61,463 nucleotides of DNA from Bacteroidota bacterium (lineage in GTDB: Bacteria > Bacteroidota > Bacteroidia > Chitinophagales > Chitinophagaceae). The DNA lies in the NCBI GenBank assembly GCA_018267575.1, contig JAFDYF010000009.1, forward strand, positions 1 through 61,463. Direction: 5' to 3'. A program made the translations under genes and the position numbers. A model generated the notes under the pieces. That model did not search any database, was not told where the DNA came from, and was given only the letters and a program-made list of their open reading frames with translations. Positions 28,549 to 37,021 of the stretch are shown one piece after another (position 1 is the first letter of the stretch; each line of letters starts with the position of its first letter).

Positions 28549-29472
28549 TCAAATACCCAACTTTTCCAACACTATTTTAGCCATTTGATAAAAAGCTTCG
28601 CGGCTATAACCTGCAATATGGGGTGTGATGATCACATTGGGTTGATCTAATAACCAATCAAGCTGCTGTTTTTCTTTAGGCAAATAGGTTTCCAGTTTTT
28701 CATTCTCTAAAACATCCAATGCGACCGCAGCAATTTTTTTGTTTTTCAAGGCATTGATCACCGCCTCTGTATCATGCACTTTTCCTCTTGACGCATTGAT
28801 GAAATAAGGCTTTCTTTCCAGTGAGTTGAAAAAAACTTCGTTTGCCATATGCTTGGTTTCATCGGTCAGCGGCACATGAAAACTCAGCACGTCCGCATAA
28901 CGGGCAATCTGATCCATATTGGCCTCCTTGATATTTCCATTGGCAAAACCAAATTTGTACTTGTCATAAGCAAGTATGGTAACGCCGAAAGAAGAAAGCA
29001 ATTTAGCGAACGCACTGCCTGTATTTCCAAAGCCTATAATGCCCACTGTTTTCCCACTCAGCTCCGTGCCACGGTTCGCATCACGGATCCAATGCCCCTG
29101 CCTGATTTCCTCATTGCTGGAACTAATCTTGTTCATCATGTTCAACAACAGACCCAACACATGCTCCGCCACCGCATTCCGGTTTCCTTCGGGACTGCTT
29201 GCACAAATAATATTTTTGCTTTCCGCATACCCCACATCTATCAGTTCCATACCACTCCCCAACCGGCCAATCCATTTTAGCTTCGTTGCCCGATCAATCA
29301 TATTTTTATCAATCTTTAATCGGGTAGTTACAATAAGCCCTTCAGCATCCGTTATTTCATGCTGAAGTTCATCATAGTTTATATGTGGCAGGTAACTTAC
29401 ATCATAACCCTTAGTTTTCAAAGTTTCGATCAAGTATTCATGCACTTTGGCCGTTATCACCGCTTTCTTCAT
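28549..29472 (-). CDS. D-2-hydroxyacid dehydrogenase (phosphoglycerate dehydrogenase-like)
   Basis: A 307-residue NAD-dependent dehydrogenase of the D-isomer family. The Rossmann motif [13 protein letters not shown] is at about 144-156. The catalytic residues are R229 in INASRG, E256 in ALDVLE and H285 in TPHIAGYS. The short length (no ACT or intervening domain) resembles the minimal SerA type found in Bacteroidota, but glyoxylate or hydroxypyruvate reductase activity is also possible. serC is not adjacent, so the serine-pathway role is unproved. It is downstream of rsmA on the same strand. Confidence 0.82.
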   Translation of the reverse strand: MKKAVITAKVHEYLIETLKTKGYDVSYLPHINYDELQHEITDAEGLIVTTRLKIDKNMIDRATKLKWIGRLGSGMELIDVGYAESKNIICASSPEGNRNAVAEHVLGLLLNMMNKISSSNEEIRQGHWIRDANRGTELSGKTVGIIGFGNTGSAFAKLLSSFGVTILAYDKYKFGFANGNIKEANMDQIARYADVLSFHVPLTDETKHMANEVFFNSLERKPYFINASRGKVHDTEAVINALKNKKIAAVALDVLENEKLETYLPKEKQQLDWLLDQPNVIITPHIAGYSREAFYQMAKIVLEKLGI

Positions 29473-29553
29473 GTATTCCTTTTATTATTAGTCAGTCATT
29501 TATAAATAGGTTCATCTATGGAAGAGTGTTCATTTGATGATTTACTATTGCTG

Positions 29554-30306
29554 TTATCGCATGGTAAAAGTCAGTCTTGCAAAATCACTCACCGAAAGCT
29601 GCTCTGCCCGCTTATCAAAAATGGCATCTTTTAATATCTGCTCTTCAAAAAGGCTTTTGACAGCGTTCCTCAATGTTTTTCTCCGTTGGTTGAATGCCGT
29701 TTTCACCAATAAAAAAAAATGTTTTTCATCCCGCATGGGCAAAAGGTCTGTTTTGGGTGTTAACCGGATGACGGCGCTCTTCACCTTGGGTGGTGGTTTA
29801 AAAGAATGCTCACTCACCTCAAACAAATATTCCACATTATAAAAAGCCTGCATCAAAACACTAATAACGCCATAGGTTTTATTACCTTCTTTGGCAGCAA
29901 TCCGCTGAGCAACTTCTTTCTGGAACATGCCTACCACAAATTCCACGTCTTCCTTCCAATCCAATGTTTTAAAGAGTATCTGGGTTGAAATATTATATGG
30001 AAAATTGCCTACCACCACAAATTTACCCTCAAAAGGCTTTTCAATTTCTAAAAAGCTCTGATGGATGATCTTACCTTCCAATGAAGCGTAGGTTTTTAAT
30101 AAATACCCCACTTTTTCGTCATCCACTTCCACCGCTTTGAAATCAATATCCTTGAGTTCAATAAAATATTTGGTTAGCGCCCCGCCGCCCGGCCCTACTT
30201 CCAGCAGTTGATGGAAAGGTTTTTGCAAAACAGCTTCCAGTATTTTCTGGCAAATATTTTCGTCATGCAAAAAATGTTGGCCAAGGGATTTCTTTAAAGT
30301 ATACAT
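29554..30306 (-). CDS. rsmA: 16S rRNA (adenine1518/1519-N6)-dimethyltransferase
   Basis: A 250-residue KsgA/RsmA enzyme that dimethylates two adjacent adenines in helix 45 of 16S rRNA during late small-subunit assembly. SAM-binding motif I is LLEVGPGGGALT (about 35-46) and the catalytic NFPY is at 101-104 (NLPY variant). The N-terminal KKSLGQHFLHDENICQKIL is diagnostic. ATG 30306 gives MYTLKKSLGQ; an upstream ATG adds nine residues that overlap the promoter. A perfect TAnnTTTG box ends 8 bases before this start. Confidence 0.96.
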   Translation of the reverse strand: MYTLKKSLGQHFLHDENICQKILEAVLQKPFHQLLEVGPGGGALTKYFIELKDIDFKAVEVDDEKVGYLLKTYASLEGKIIHQSFLEIEKPFEGKFVVVGNFPYNISTQILFKTLDWKEDVEFVVGMFQKEVAQRIAAKEGNKTYGVISVLMQAFYNVEYLFEVSEHSFKPPPKVKSAVIRLTPKTDLLPMRDEKHFFLLVKTAFNQRRKTLRNAVKSLFEEQILKDAIFDKRAEQLSVSDFARLTFTMR

Positions 30307-30313
30307 ATGCCGA

Positions 30314-30321
30314 CAAAAATA
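30314..30321 (-). promoter_or_regulatory. rsmA -7 promoter box
   Basis: TATTTTTG on the minus strand (30321-30314), a perfect Bacteroidota TAnnTTTG element, ends 8 bases before the rsmA ATG. This implies a leaderless or nearly leaderless transcript and supports the chosen start. Confidence 0.6.
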
Positions 30322-30558
30322 AACCTTATCCAATGGATTTTAGTATAAACCAATCATGCACTAACAGTATTGCCTATTCGAAAGAATCTTTTGCCGAGCC
30401 ACTTTCAAGCTATCTTAGTTTAACTGTTTTTGAAATAAGAGTGACCAAGCTTGCCACGACTAAGCACAATCCAGTTCATCGGACCATTTCTTTGTTTTTT
30501 TCACCAGTTCCGTAACCAAAAAACTCCTTATTTTTAACCCCACTAAAACAACTACTTT

Positions 30559-32160
30559 ATGCCTATCAGAATGGAAGACGATCCGATTGACCCGCAAGAT
30601 ACCGGTGGAGATAATGGTGGAGGCGGCGGAGGTGGCTTTGGCGGGGGCGGTGGTGGCCTTTTCCAATTGCTCCCTTTATTGTTTATGCTTTTCCGTAGCC
30701 CGAAACTATTATTAATCTTGGCTATTGCCGCTGGGGCCTATTTCTTTTTTGGTCGTGGCTGCAACTTGGGCAATGTGGCACAAAGTGTATCACAGTTGGC
30801 CATGGGAGGGATATTGGACCCAAGACAATTTGACAAGGCAAAAGTGTACGAATCCCTTTCAGATGACGATAGCAAAAACCCTTTGCCCGAGTCGGCAAAC
30901 CTGCAGAAATATGCCCCTGCGGTGGGGGATCAAGGCCATCAGGGATCTTGTGTGGCATGGAGCAGTGCCTATGGGGCAAGAACTATTTTGGAATCGATAC
31001 GTACCGGAAAAGACCCCAATAGTTTAAAGTTCAGCCCTTCTTTTTTATATAATCAAGTGGGAGTGGAAGGCTGTGAAGGCGCTTTGGTTGAAAATGCCAT
31101 GGAATTTATGACCAGAAAGGGATCCGTACCATACGATCAATTTGCCTATACCGATCAGGATTGTACCAAACAACCCGATAGGCAATTGCTGGACGAAGCC
31201 CAGCAATACCGCATGAGGGGCGCCAATCGACTAACCGTTGGTGACCGTACCGATCGCATAGACCAAAGGGCCATCAAAGAAAACCTATCCCAAGGTGCTC
31301 CCGTAGTGATTGGCATGATGGTCGGAGGTTCATACATGCAGCCAATGATGGGCCAGGATGTATGGAACCCTACGCAAGACGATTATAGTATGCAGGGGTT
31401 TGGAGGGCATGCTCAGTGCGTGGTGGGTTATGATGACAAAAAATATGGTGGTGCTTTTTTAATCATGAACAGTTGGGGAAGCCAATGGGGAAATAATGGA
31501 TTTGCTTGGGTGCGCTATCAGGATTTCAAAACTTTTGTACGTGAAGCTTATGGACTCGAGCCCATGGAAAAAGTGGGAGCTGCAGCCAATGCGCCTTTTT
31601 CTTGCGAAATCGGTTTGGTGGAGATCACCTACAATGGGAACAAAACCGTTGCGGGCGGTTATATACCACTACATAATACCAATGGCAATATTTTTGAAAC
31701 CAACAGCACGATGAAGCCGGGCACTCGTTTTAAAATGGAAGTAAAAAATTCCAGCGAGTGCTATATCTATGTGTTTGGAAAAGAAACAGACGGCACGAGC
31801 TACACACTTTTCCCTTACCCAAACAAACAAGCCCCCACCACTACCAAATATTCGCCCTTCTGCGGCATCGCAGGATATCGGCTATTTCCTAAAGATAAAA
31901 GCATGACCCCGGATAGTATTGGCAAGAAAGATTATATGGCGGTGATTGTGAGCAAAGATTCGCTTGACTGGAACTCCGTAAATACCCAATTGAGCCAGAA
32001 CCCACAACAAGACTATGCTTCTAGGTTAAATGCGGTATTGGGCAGCAAGCTCCTGCGCAATGTACATTATCAAAACAATTCAAAAGGCAATATGCAATTG
32101 AATGTGGATGGCGGAAACAATGGGGTGATCGCTTGTGTGGTGGAAGTGGATAAACCTTAA
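30559..32160 (+). CDS. Membrane-anchored papain-family (C1) cysteine peptidase with DUF4384-like tail
   Basis: A 533-residue protein. Residues 16-33 are almost all glycine, followed by a hydrophobic segment of about 30 residues (35-63) that should anchor it. The papain-fold domain (about 105-335) has the oxyanion Gln in GDQGHQGSC, nucleophile C131 (GSCVAWSSAYGAR), H284 (GFGGHAQCVVGYDD) and N304 (IMNSWGSQWG). The C-terminal 180 residues resemble DUF4384 (NSSECYIYVFGKE then YTLFPYPNK), often fused to peptidase or caspase-like domains. There is no cleavable signal peptide and no obvious propeptide. The substrate is unknown. Confidence 0.82.
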   Translation: MPIRMEDDPIDPQDTGGDNGGGGGGGFGGGGGGLFQLLPLLFMLFRSPKLLLILAIAAGAYFFFGRGCNLGNVAQSVSQLAMGGILDPRQFDKAKVYESLSDDDSKNPLPESANLQKYAPAVGDQGHQGSCVAWSSAYGARTILESIRTGKDPNSLKFSPSFLYNQVGVEGCEGALVENAMEFMTRKGSVPYDQFAYTDQDCTKQPDRQLLDEAQQYRMRGANRLTVGDRTDRIDQRAIKENLSQGAPVVIGMMVGGSYMQPMMGQDVWNPTQDDYSMQGFGGHAQCVVGYDDKKYGGAFLIMNSWGSQWGNNGFAWVRYQDFKTFVREAYGLEPMEKVGAAANAPFSCEIGLVEITYNGNKTVAGGYIPLHNTNGNIFETNSTMKPGTRFKMEVKNSSECYIYVFGKETDGTSYTLFPYPNKQAPTTTKYSPFCGIAGYRLFPKDKSMTPDSIGKKDYMAVIVSKDSLDWNSVNTQLSQNPQQDYASRLNAVLGSKLLRNVHYQNNSKGNMQLNVDGGNNGVIACVVEVDKP

Positions 32161-32218
32161 ATGACTGGTTAAAATTCTGGAGAGAGCGCGGCGACACAAA
32201 ATAAAAAACGTTTTACGA

Positions 32219-32260
32219 CAGTGAAGTAGTTGCTATCATTTTTGCAATGCTTCACTGTTT
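32219..32260 (+). terminator. Intrinsic terminator
   Basis: CAGTGAAG (32219-32226) pairs with CTTCACTG (32250-32257), with an inner TTGC/GCAA extension and a T-rich tail. It lies 58 bases after the cysteine peptidase stop. Confidence 0.7.
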
Positions 32261-32347
32261 GCTTTTAAAACAATAATTTTAGACCGAGAAGATTGAGGGT
32301 CCATTTCGTTAGGGAAATCTGTTCTATATTTCAACTCAAAAAGTTTT

Positions 32348-32833
32348 ATGAAAAATTATTTGTTCTTACTGCTGATTTCGTTGATAGGTTTAAAGTCCTT
32401 TTCCCAGAAAACCGAAACCAAAATCTATGATCCCTCAGCCGATGCAGAAAAAGATATTGCCCTCGCCATAAAAAAAGCAAAAGCGGGAAACAAACATGTG
32501 TTGTTGCAAGCTGGCGGCAATTGGTGCAGTTGGTGCATTGAGTTCAATCGTTTTGTACATGCAGATAGTCACATCGATTCATTAATCAACAAATGCTTTG
32601 TGGTTTATCACCTAAACTATAGCAAGGAAAACGAGAACAAGGCCATTTTTGCAAAATACGGATACCCGCAGCGTTTTGGTTTTCCGGTGTTTATTATTTT
32701 GGATGCCAACGGCAACCGCATCCACACCCAGAACTCTGAATATTTGGAACAAGGCCGGAGCTACAACAAACAAAAAGTATACGAATTTTTATTACAATGG
32801 ACGCCCCAAGCTCTTTCCCCTTCCTTATACTAA
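32348..32833 (+). CDS. Periplasmic thioredoxin-like protein (Thioredoxin_7/DUF255 type)
   Basis: A 161-residue secreted thioredoxin-fold protein. The signal peptide ends at about residue 20 (GLKSFSQ). The active-site pair C60-x-x-C63 is in GGNWCSWCIEF, and the cis-proline is in FGFPVFIILDANG. A WCSWC active site is typical of the family whose members act as thiol-disulfide reductants for envelope proteins. No partner such as DsbD is adjacent. The neighbouring DUF4442 gene starts 10 bases after the stop, so the two share a transcript, with no clear biochemical link. Confidence 0.83.
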   Translation: MKNYLFLLLISLIGLKSFSQKTETKIYDPSADAEKDIALAIKKAKAGNKHVLLQAGGNWCSWCIEFNRFVHADSHIDSLINKCFVVYHLNYSKENENKAIFAKYGYPQRFGFPVFIILDANGNRIHTQNSEYLEQGRSYNKQKVYEFLLQWTPQALSPSLY

Positions 32834-32843
32834 TTTACAACCC

Positions 32844-33329
32844 ATGGCAAGCACAGGAACCGCTTCCTTCATCAAGCTCATCAAGCATCCTATTAAATTC
32901 AGGATGTTTTTGTTTTCAAAACTACCAAGTGCATTTTTTTCGGGCCTAAGGGTTGCCGTGTTGAATGAATCGAAATGTACAGTCACTGTTCCATATAAAT
33001 GGTTCTCCAAAAACCCATTCCGTTCCACCTATTTCGCTTGCTTGGCTATGGCAGCAGAAATGAGCACCGGCGTGTTGGCGCTTATGCATGTGTACAAGAG
33101 AAAGCCCACTGTTTCCATGCTGGTGATTAAACTAGAAGCTGATTTTTTTAAAAAAGCAACCGATATTACCTCGTTTACTTGTGAAGACGGGGAAGCCATT
33201 CGCCAATCCATCGAGAATGCGATTGCGTACAACTTGCCACAAACAATAATTGCCAAATCATTGGGTTTGAGTAAAAATGGAGAACCGGTCGCTGCCTTCC
33301 AAATTACTTGGTCGTTCAAGGCAAAATAA
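32844..33329 (+). CDS. DUF4442 (hotdog-fold thioesterase-like) protein
   Basis: A 161-residue cytoplasmic protein. The open frame extends 195 bases further upstream into the thioredoxin gene, but ATG 32844, 10 bases after that stop, gives the proper N-terminus. DUF4442 is recognised by the N-terminal helix followed by VTVPYKWFSKNPFRSTYFA and CLAMAAEMSTGVLAL (residues about 45-75), the hotdog central helix region. DUF4442 proteins are related to PaaI/YiiD acyl-CoA thioesterases, but activity here is inferred only from the fold. Confidence 0.78.
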   Translation: MASTGTASFIKLIKHPIKFRMFLFSKLPSAFFSGLRVAVLNESKCTVTVPYKWFSKNPFRSTYFACLAMAAEMSTGVLALMHVYKRKPTVSMLVIKLEADFFKKATDITSFTCEDGEAIRQSIENAIAYNLPQTIIAKSLGLSKNGEPVAAFQITWSFKAK

Positions 33330-33452
33330 ATGATGTTTTACACTTGACTAAACACTTCGATATTTTTTTCGTTCATTCAGCTTTTGTTTAAATCATGTAT
33401 CGTAATTCTATTTCACCTAACTTAGAACATTCATTTATTAAAACGAATCATT

Positions 33453-34856
33453 ATGAAAATTGCTTTCCATGGTGCGGCTCGTGTAGTGACCGGCTCTAAA
33501 CATTTATTGACTTTAAAGAATGGGAAAAAATATTTACTGGACTGCGGTATGTTCCAAGGGCTCGGCGCTGATACGGACGTGCTTAACCGTGAATGGGGAT
33601 TCAACCCTGCCGAAATCAATTACCTCATTTTATCACATGCGCATATCGACCACTCCGGTTTGATACCCAAACTGGTGAAAGATGGCTTTTCTGGAAAAGT
33701 TTTTTGCACGCCTGCCACCAAGGAATTATCGGTGGCCTTGCTGGAAGACTCTGCCAACATTCAGCAAGAAGACATCAAGTATGCAAACAAAAGGAGAATT
33801 GCAGAAGGACAAAGTTACCTGCAGCCACTTTATGATATCGAAGATGCGAAAGAAGCTTTATCTCTTTTTGCAACGGTTGAATATGGCAACTGGTTTACTA
33901 TTGATGAAAATGTTCAGTTCATGTACACAGATGCCGGGCATATCATCGGCAGTGCGGCTGTGCATTTAAAAATCACGGAAGATGGAAAAGAAACCGCACT
34001 CACTTTTAGTGGTGATGTGGGCCGATATCGGGATGTGATTCTCAAATCGCCACAGGAGTTTCCCCAATCTGATTATATAATCATCGAGTCCACTTATGGA
34101 AACAGCCTGCACGATCCTGACGTGAACACACCCGATCTTTTGCTTCAATGGATCGAAAAAACCTGCCTCCAGAAAAAGGGAAAATTGATTATACCTGCCT
34201 TCAGTGTGGGCAGAACCCAAGAAATCCTTTTTGCCTTAAACCAATTGGAAATCGAAAACCGCCTCCCCGCCTTGGATTACTTTGTGGATAGTCCCTTGAG
34301 TATTGCTGTAACCGAAATCGTAAAAAAATATCCACAGTATTTCAATGCCAGTATCCAAAAAATATTAAAGACCGATAACGATCCCTTTACTTTTAAGGGG
34401 CTAAAATATGTGAAGTCGGTTGACGAATCCAAATCGCTCAACTATCGGAATGGGCCCATGGTAATCATCTCGGCCAGTGGCATGGCTGAAGCAGGAAGGG
34501 TGAAGCACCATATCAGCAATAATATCGAGAATAGCCGCAATACGATTTTGATGGTAGGTTATTGTGAGCCACACTCATTAGGTGGCAAACTGATGGCAGG
34601 AGCAAAAGAAGTGAATATATTTGGGATCGAGCATGAAGTGAATGCCGAAATTGGTAGCATCCGCAGCATGAGCGCCCATGGCGATTACAATGACCTTTGC
34701 CAGTTCTTGGCCTGTCAGGACCCGAAAAAAGTAAAAAAATTATTTATCGTGCACGGCGAATACGAAGTGCAGCAAGCATTCAAACAGCGTTTGATCAAAA
34801 AAGGATTTTTGGATGTGGAGATTCCCGAACTCCATTATGAGATTGGGCTGGGATAA
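33453..34856 (+). CDS. MBL-fold/beta-CASP RNA-processing hydrolase (YSH1/RNase J-related)
   Basis: A 467-residue metallo-beta-lactamase fold protein with an inserted beta-CASP domain. The zinc motif LSHAHIDHSG supplies H62, H64, D66 and H67. Further ligands are in YTDAGHIIGSAAV (motif 3) and LTFSGDVGRY (motif 4). The beta-CASP motifs are IIESTYGNSLH (A), PAFSVGRTQEIL with ISASGMAEAGRVKHH (B) and RSMSAHGDY (C). The RMMBL-like end is LFIVHGEYEVQQAFKQRL. This fits bacterial archaeo-CPSF-like exonucleases. No SAM or KH domain is present. It is monocistronic. Confidence 0.9.
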   Translation: MKIAFHGAARVVTGSKHLLTLKNGKKYLLDCGMFQGLGADTDVLNREWGFNPAEINYLILSHAHIDHSGLIPKLVKDGFSGKVFCTPATKELSVALLEDSANIQQEDIKYANKRRIAEGQSYLQPLYDIEDAKEALSLFATVEYGNWFTIDENVQFMYTDAGHIIGSAAVHLKITEDGKETALTFSGDVGRYRDVILKSPQEFPQSDYIIIESTYGNSLHDPDVNTPDLLLQWIEKTCLQKKGKLIIPAFSVGRTQEILFALNQLEIENRLPALDYFVDSPLSIAVTEIVKKYPQYFNASIQKILKTDNDPFTFKGLKYVKSVDESKSLNYRNGPMVIISASGMAEAGRVKHHISNNIENSRNTILMVGYCEPHSLGGKLMAGAKEVNIFGIEHEVNAEIGSIRSMSAHGDYNDLCQFLACQDPKKVKKLFIVHGEYEVQQAFKQRLIKKGFLDVEIPELHYEIGLG

Positions 34857-35039
34857 AATGCCCATTCAATGAAAAGCCCTTTTATTTGTTCAACTATGTT
34901 GGCTATGGCACCATGCAGATTTATTGCATGAAACAAGATAGCTTAGATTAAAGCAGACCATCATCGAAAGCAAAGAAGAGCTTTTCTAAACAATTCGAGC
35001 TGTTGAATGGGGGGCTTTAGTGCAGTAAAAAAACAAAAG

Positions 35040-36887
35040 CTAAACCGATTTTACCCTTACTTCCACTTTTGTACCTGAAGGCTTTCCATACTCATCATAT
35101 AGGTCGGTCACATGCACTTCGCCGTTGGCACGGTTTTGCTGATTCAATATATTGATCCGCTCTTCAGGGAGACTGAGTGCATCGTTAGGTTTTGTTGTTG
35201 GGGATTGGTTTTGCAATATGGCTGCTTTTTGTCGGCCAATGCCATTATCCTTAATTGTATATATAACATAACCGTTTTCCAATCTCGCTTTGAGGGTCAA
35301 CTCCAGATCTTTTTGGTCGCTGGGCACCAGCCCATGGACAATTGCATTCTCAATATAGGGCTGTACCAACAAAGGTGGTACCAAGCAATCAGCACTGAGT
35401 AGGTTCTTTTCAAAATTGGTCTTAAAAGAAAATTTATTATTGTAGCGTAACAGTTGAAGCTCTATATACAATTCAATAGCAGCTTTATCTTTTGATACCG
35501 GAATGAGTTCCCTATTACTAAAGTCCAATATCATATTTACAAAGGCAGCCAATTTAGAGAAATAATAACTGGCCGATTGCCTGCCATTCGTCAGCAGGAA
35601 ATTTTCAATATTATTAAAGCTATTGAACACAAAATGGGGGTTCATTTGGGCTTTCAAGGCCCGCATTTGCGTTTCTGCCACTTTTTGCTTGAAAGCCGCT
35701 TCTTCCCTTTTCTTTTTAAACTGTCTGGAGTAGTTGGCAAAATAGATAATCAAAATTAGCATCAGAAAAGAGATGATGGTAGTGACTAATAATCTGTTCT
35801 TAATACGAATCTCTTCTCTTTGTAAATTGGCTAGCTGTTTCAGGTCATTGTTCTCCAACTCTTTTCTTTTGATCATCCATTCCGATTCCTTAATGATTAC
35901 ATTTCTTTGGTTTTTTTCTGAGAACAAGGAATCAGAGGTAGTTCGGTAAATTCGATAATAGAACAAGGATGAATCCTTTTCGTTTTTTTGATCAAAAATG
36001 GATGATAAAAGTTGGGAGGCATTAGATATCCCTTCCAAATAAGAGGTTCGTTTGGCAATTTCCAATGCGCTATCCAGCAACTGCACTTTGTTATCAAGGC
36101 TCATGCTTTTGAGATATTGGGCTTTAGCCATGTAAACATCATACTCGTGCCTGATGTCGTTGTCCAACCTAGCTTGCAAAGTAGCTTTATTAAAATAGAA
36201 AAGGGCGGAATCCGTTTTTCCCTCTATTGCATATAATTTTCCAAAACCATTATAGTATTGCGATAGAATATAGCTATCATTGGTTTTGTTTGCAAAAGGC
36301 AATCCAAGGAGCAGATATTTTTTTGCATTATCGTAAGCAGCTTCTTCGAAAGTACATTCATGCAATAATTCATAGTTCACGGCCACACCGCGCCAGGCTT
36401 TTAGCTTGGAATTGATGGGGATGGCCTTATCTACATACTGCATGCATTTGCTATAATCCTTTAAGGCCTTGAAGTTTTCACCAATATCGTCATACGCTAC
36501 CGCCTTCAGCCTTGGGGCGCCACAGGAATCGGCCAGCTCAATGGCTGTAAAATATGCGTTGTTGCTTGATTCAAAATTGGCAGAATTGGAAAGTAGGATA
36601 CCCAAATTAATTTGGGCAAGCGCCCTTCCATAGGTAAAGTGCAGGCTATCACTATATCGCGAAACCTTTTCATAATAGGCAAAAGACCTTTTAACGTCTT
36701 TTTCGCTTAACCGGTAACTGATCCTGTGTAAACTAAGTATATGTAGTGAATCGATGGTAGGATGTGTATCCACCCAATGGATTAGGCTGTCCACATATCG
36801 ATTCTGTGCCTGCACCGTATAGGCAAAAACAAGTGCAAAAACAAGCACAAAAGCTGTTTTTGCGAATGATGCTTTTTTACAGTTCAT
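35040..36887 (-). CDS. Orphan LytS/YehU-type sensor histidine kinase with TPR sensor domain
   Basis: A 615-residue membrane kinase. After a signal peptide or anchor (residues 10-27), residues about 85-320 are tetratricopeptide-like helical repeats in the periplasm. A TM helix is at 366-385, and a coiled coil (386-412) leads to the His_kinase domain (PF06580 type): KAQMNPHFVFNSFNNIENF with phospho-acceptor H418. The HATPase has PYIENAIVHGL (N box) and IKDNGIGRQKA. In Bacteroidota such kinases pair with LytTR response regulators. None is adjacent, so it is an orphan here. A reading frame runs to a proper ATG with no interruption. Confidence 0.85.
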   Translation of the reverse strand: MNCKKASFAKTAFVLVFALVFAYTVQAQNRYVDSLIHWVDTHPTIDSLHILSLHRISYRLSEKDVKRSFAYYEKVSRYSDSLHFTYGRALAQINLGILLSNSANFESSNNAYFTAIELADSCGAPRLKAVAYDDIGENFKALKDYSKCMQYVDKAIPINSKLKAWRGVAVNYELLHECTFEEAAYDNAKKYLLLGLPFANKTNDSYILSQYYNGFGKLYAIEGKTDSALFYFNKATLQARLDNDIRHEYDVYMAKAQYLKSMSLDNKVQLLDSALEIAKRTSYLEGISNASQLLSSIFDQKNEKDSSLFYYRIYRTTSDSLFSEKNQRNVIIKESEWMIKRKELENNDLKQLANLQREEIRIKNRLLVTTIISFLMLILIIYFANYSRQFKKKREEAAFKQKVAETQMRALKAQMNPHFVFNSFNNIENFLLTNGRQSASYYFSKLAAFVNMILDFSNRELIPVSKDKAAIELYIELQLLRYNNKFSFKTNFEKNLLSADCLVPPLLVQPYIENAIVHGLVPSDQKDLELTLKARLENGYVIYTIKDNGIGRQKAAILQNQSPTTKPNDALSLPEERINILNQQNRANGEVHVTDLYDEYGKPSGTKVEVRVKSV

Positions 36888-37021
36888 GGCTTTCTTCCCA
36901 CTTTAGGTTGGTGTTTTCAAAAAATCACTCTCAAATGTAAATATTTAACTACAGGAATGCCTAAAAACCTTAAAGAATATTTCTCACTCAAACCCAACAC
37001 ATCTTCGGTTATAGGTCAGCG

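Noticed and set aside
32649..32843. Upstream extension of the DUF4442 gene
   Set aside because: It overlaps the thioredoxin-like gene in another frame; the ATG at 32844 gives the normal domain boundary.
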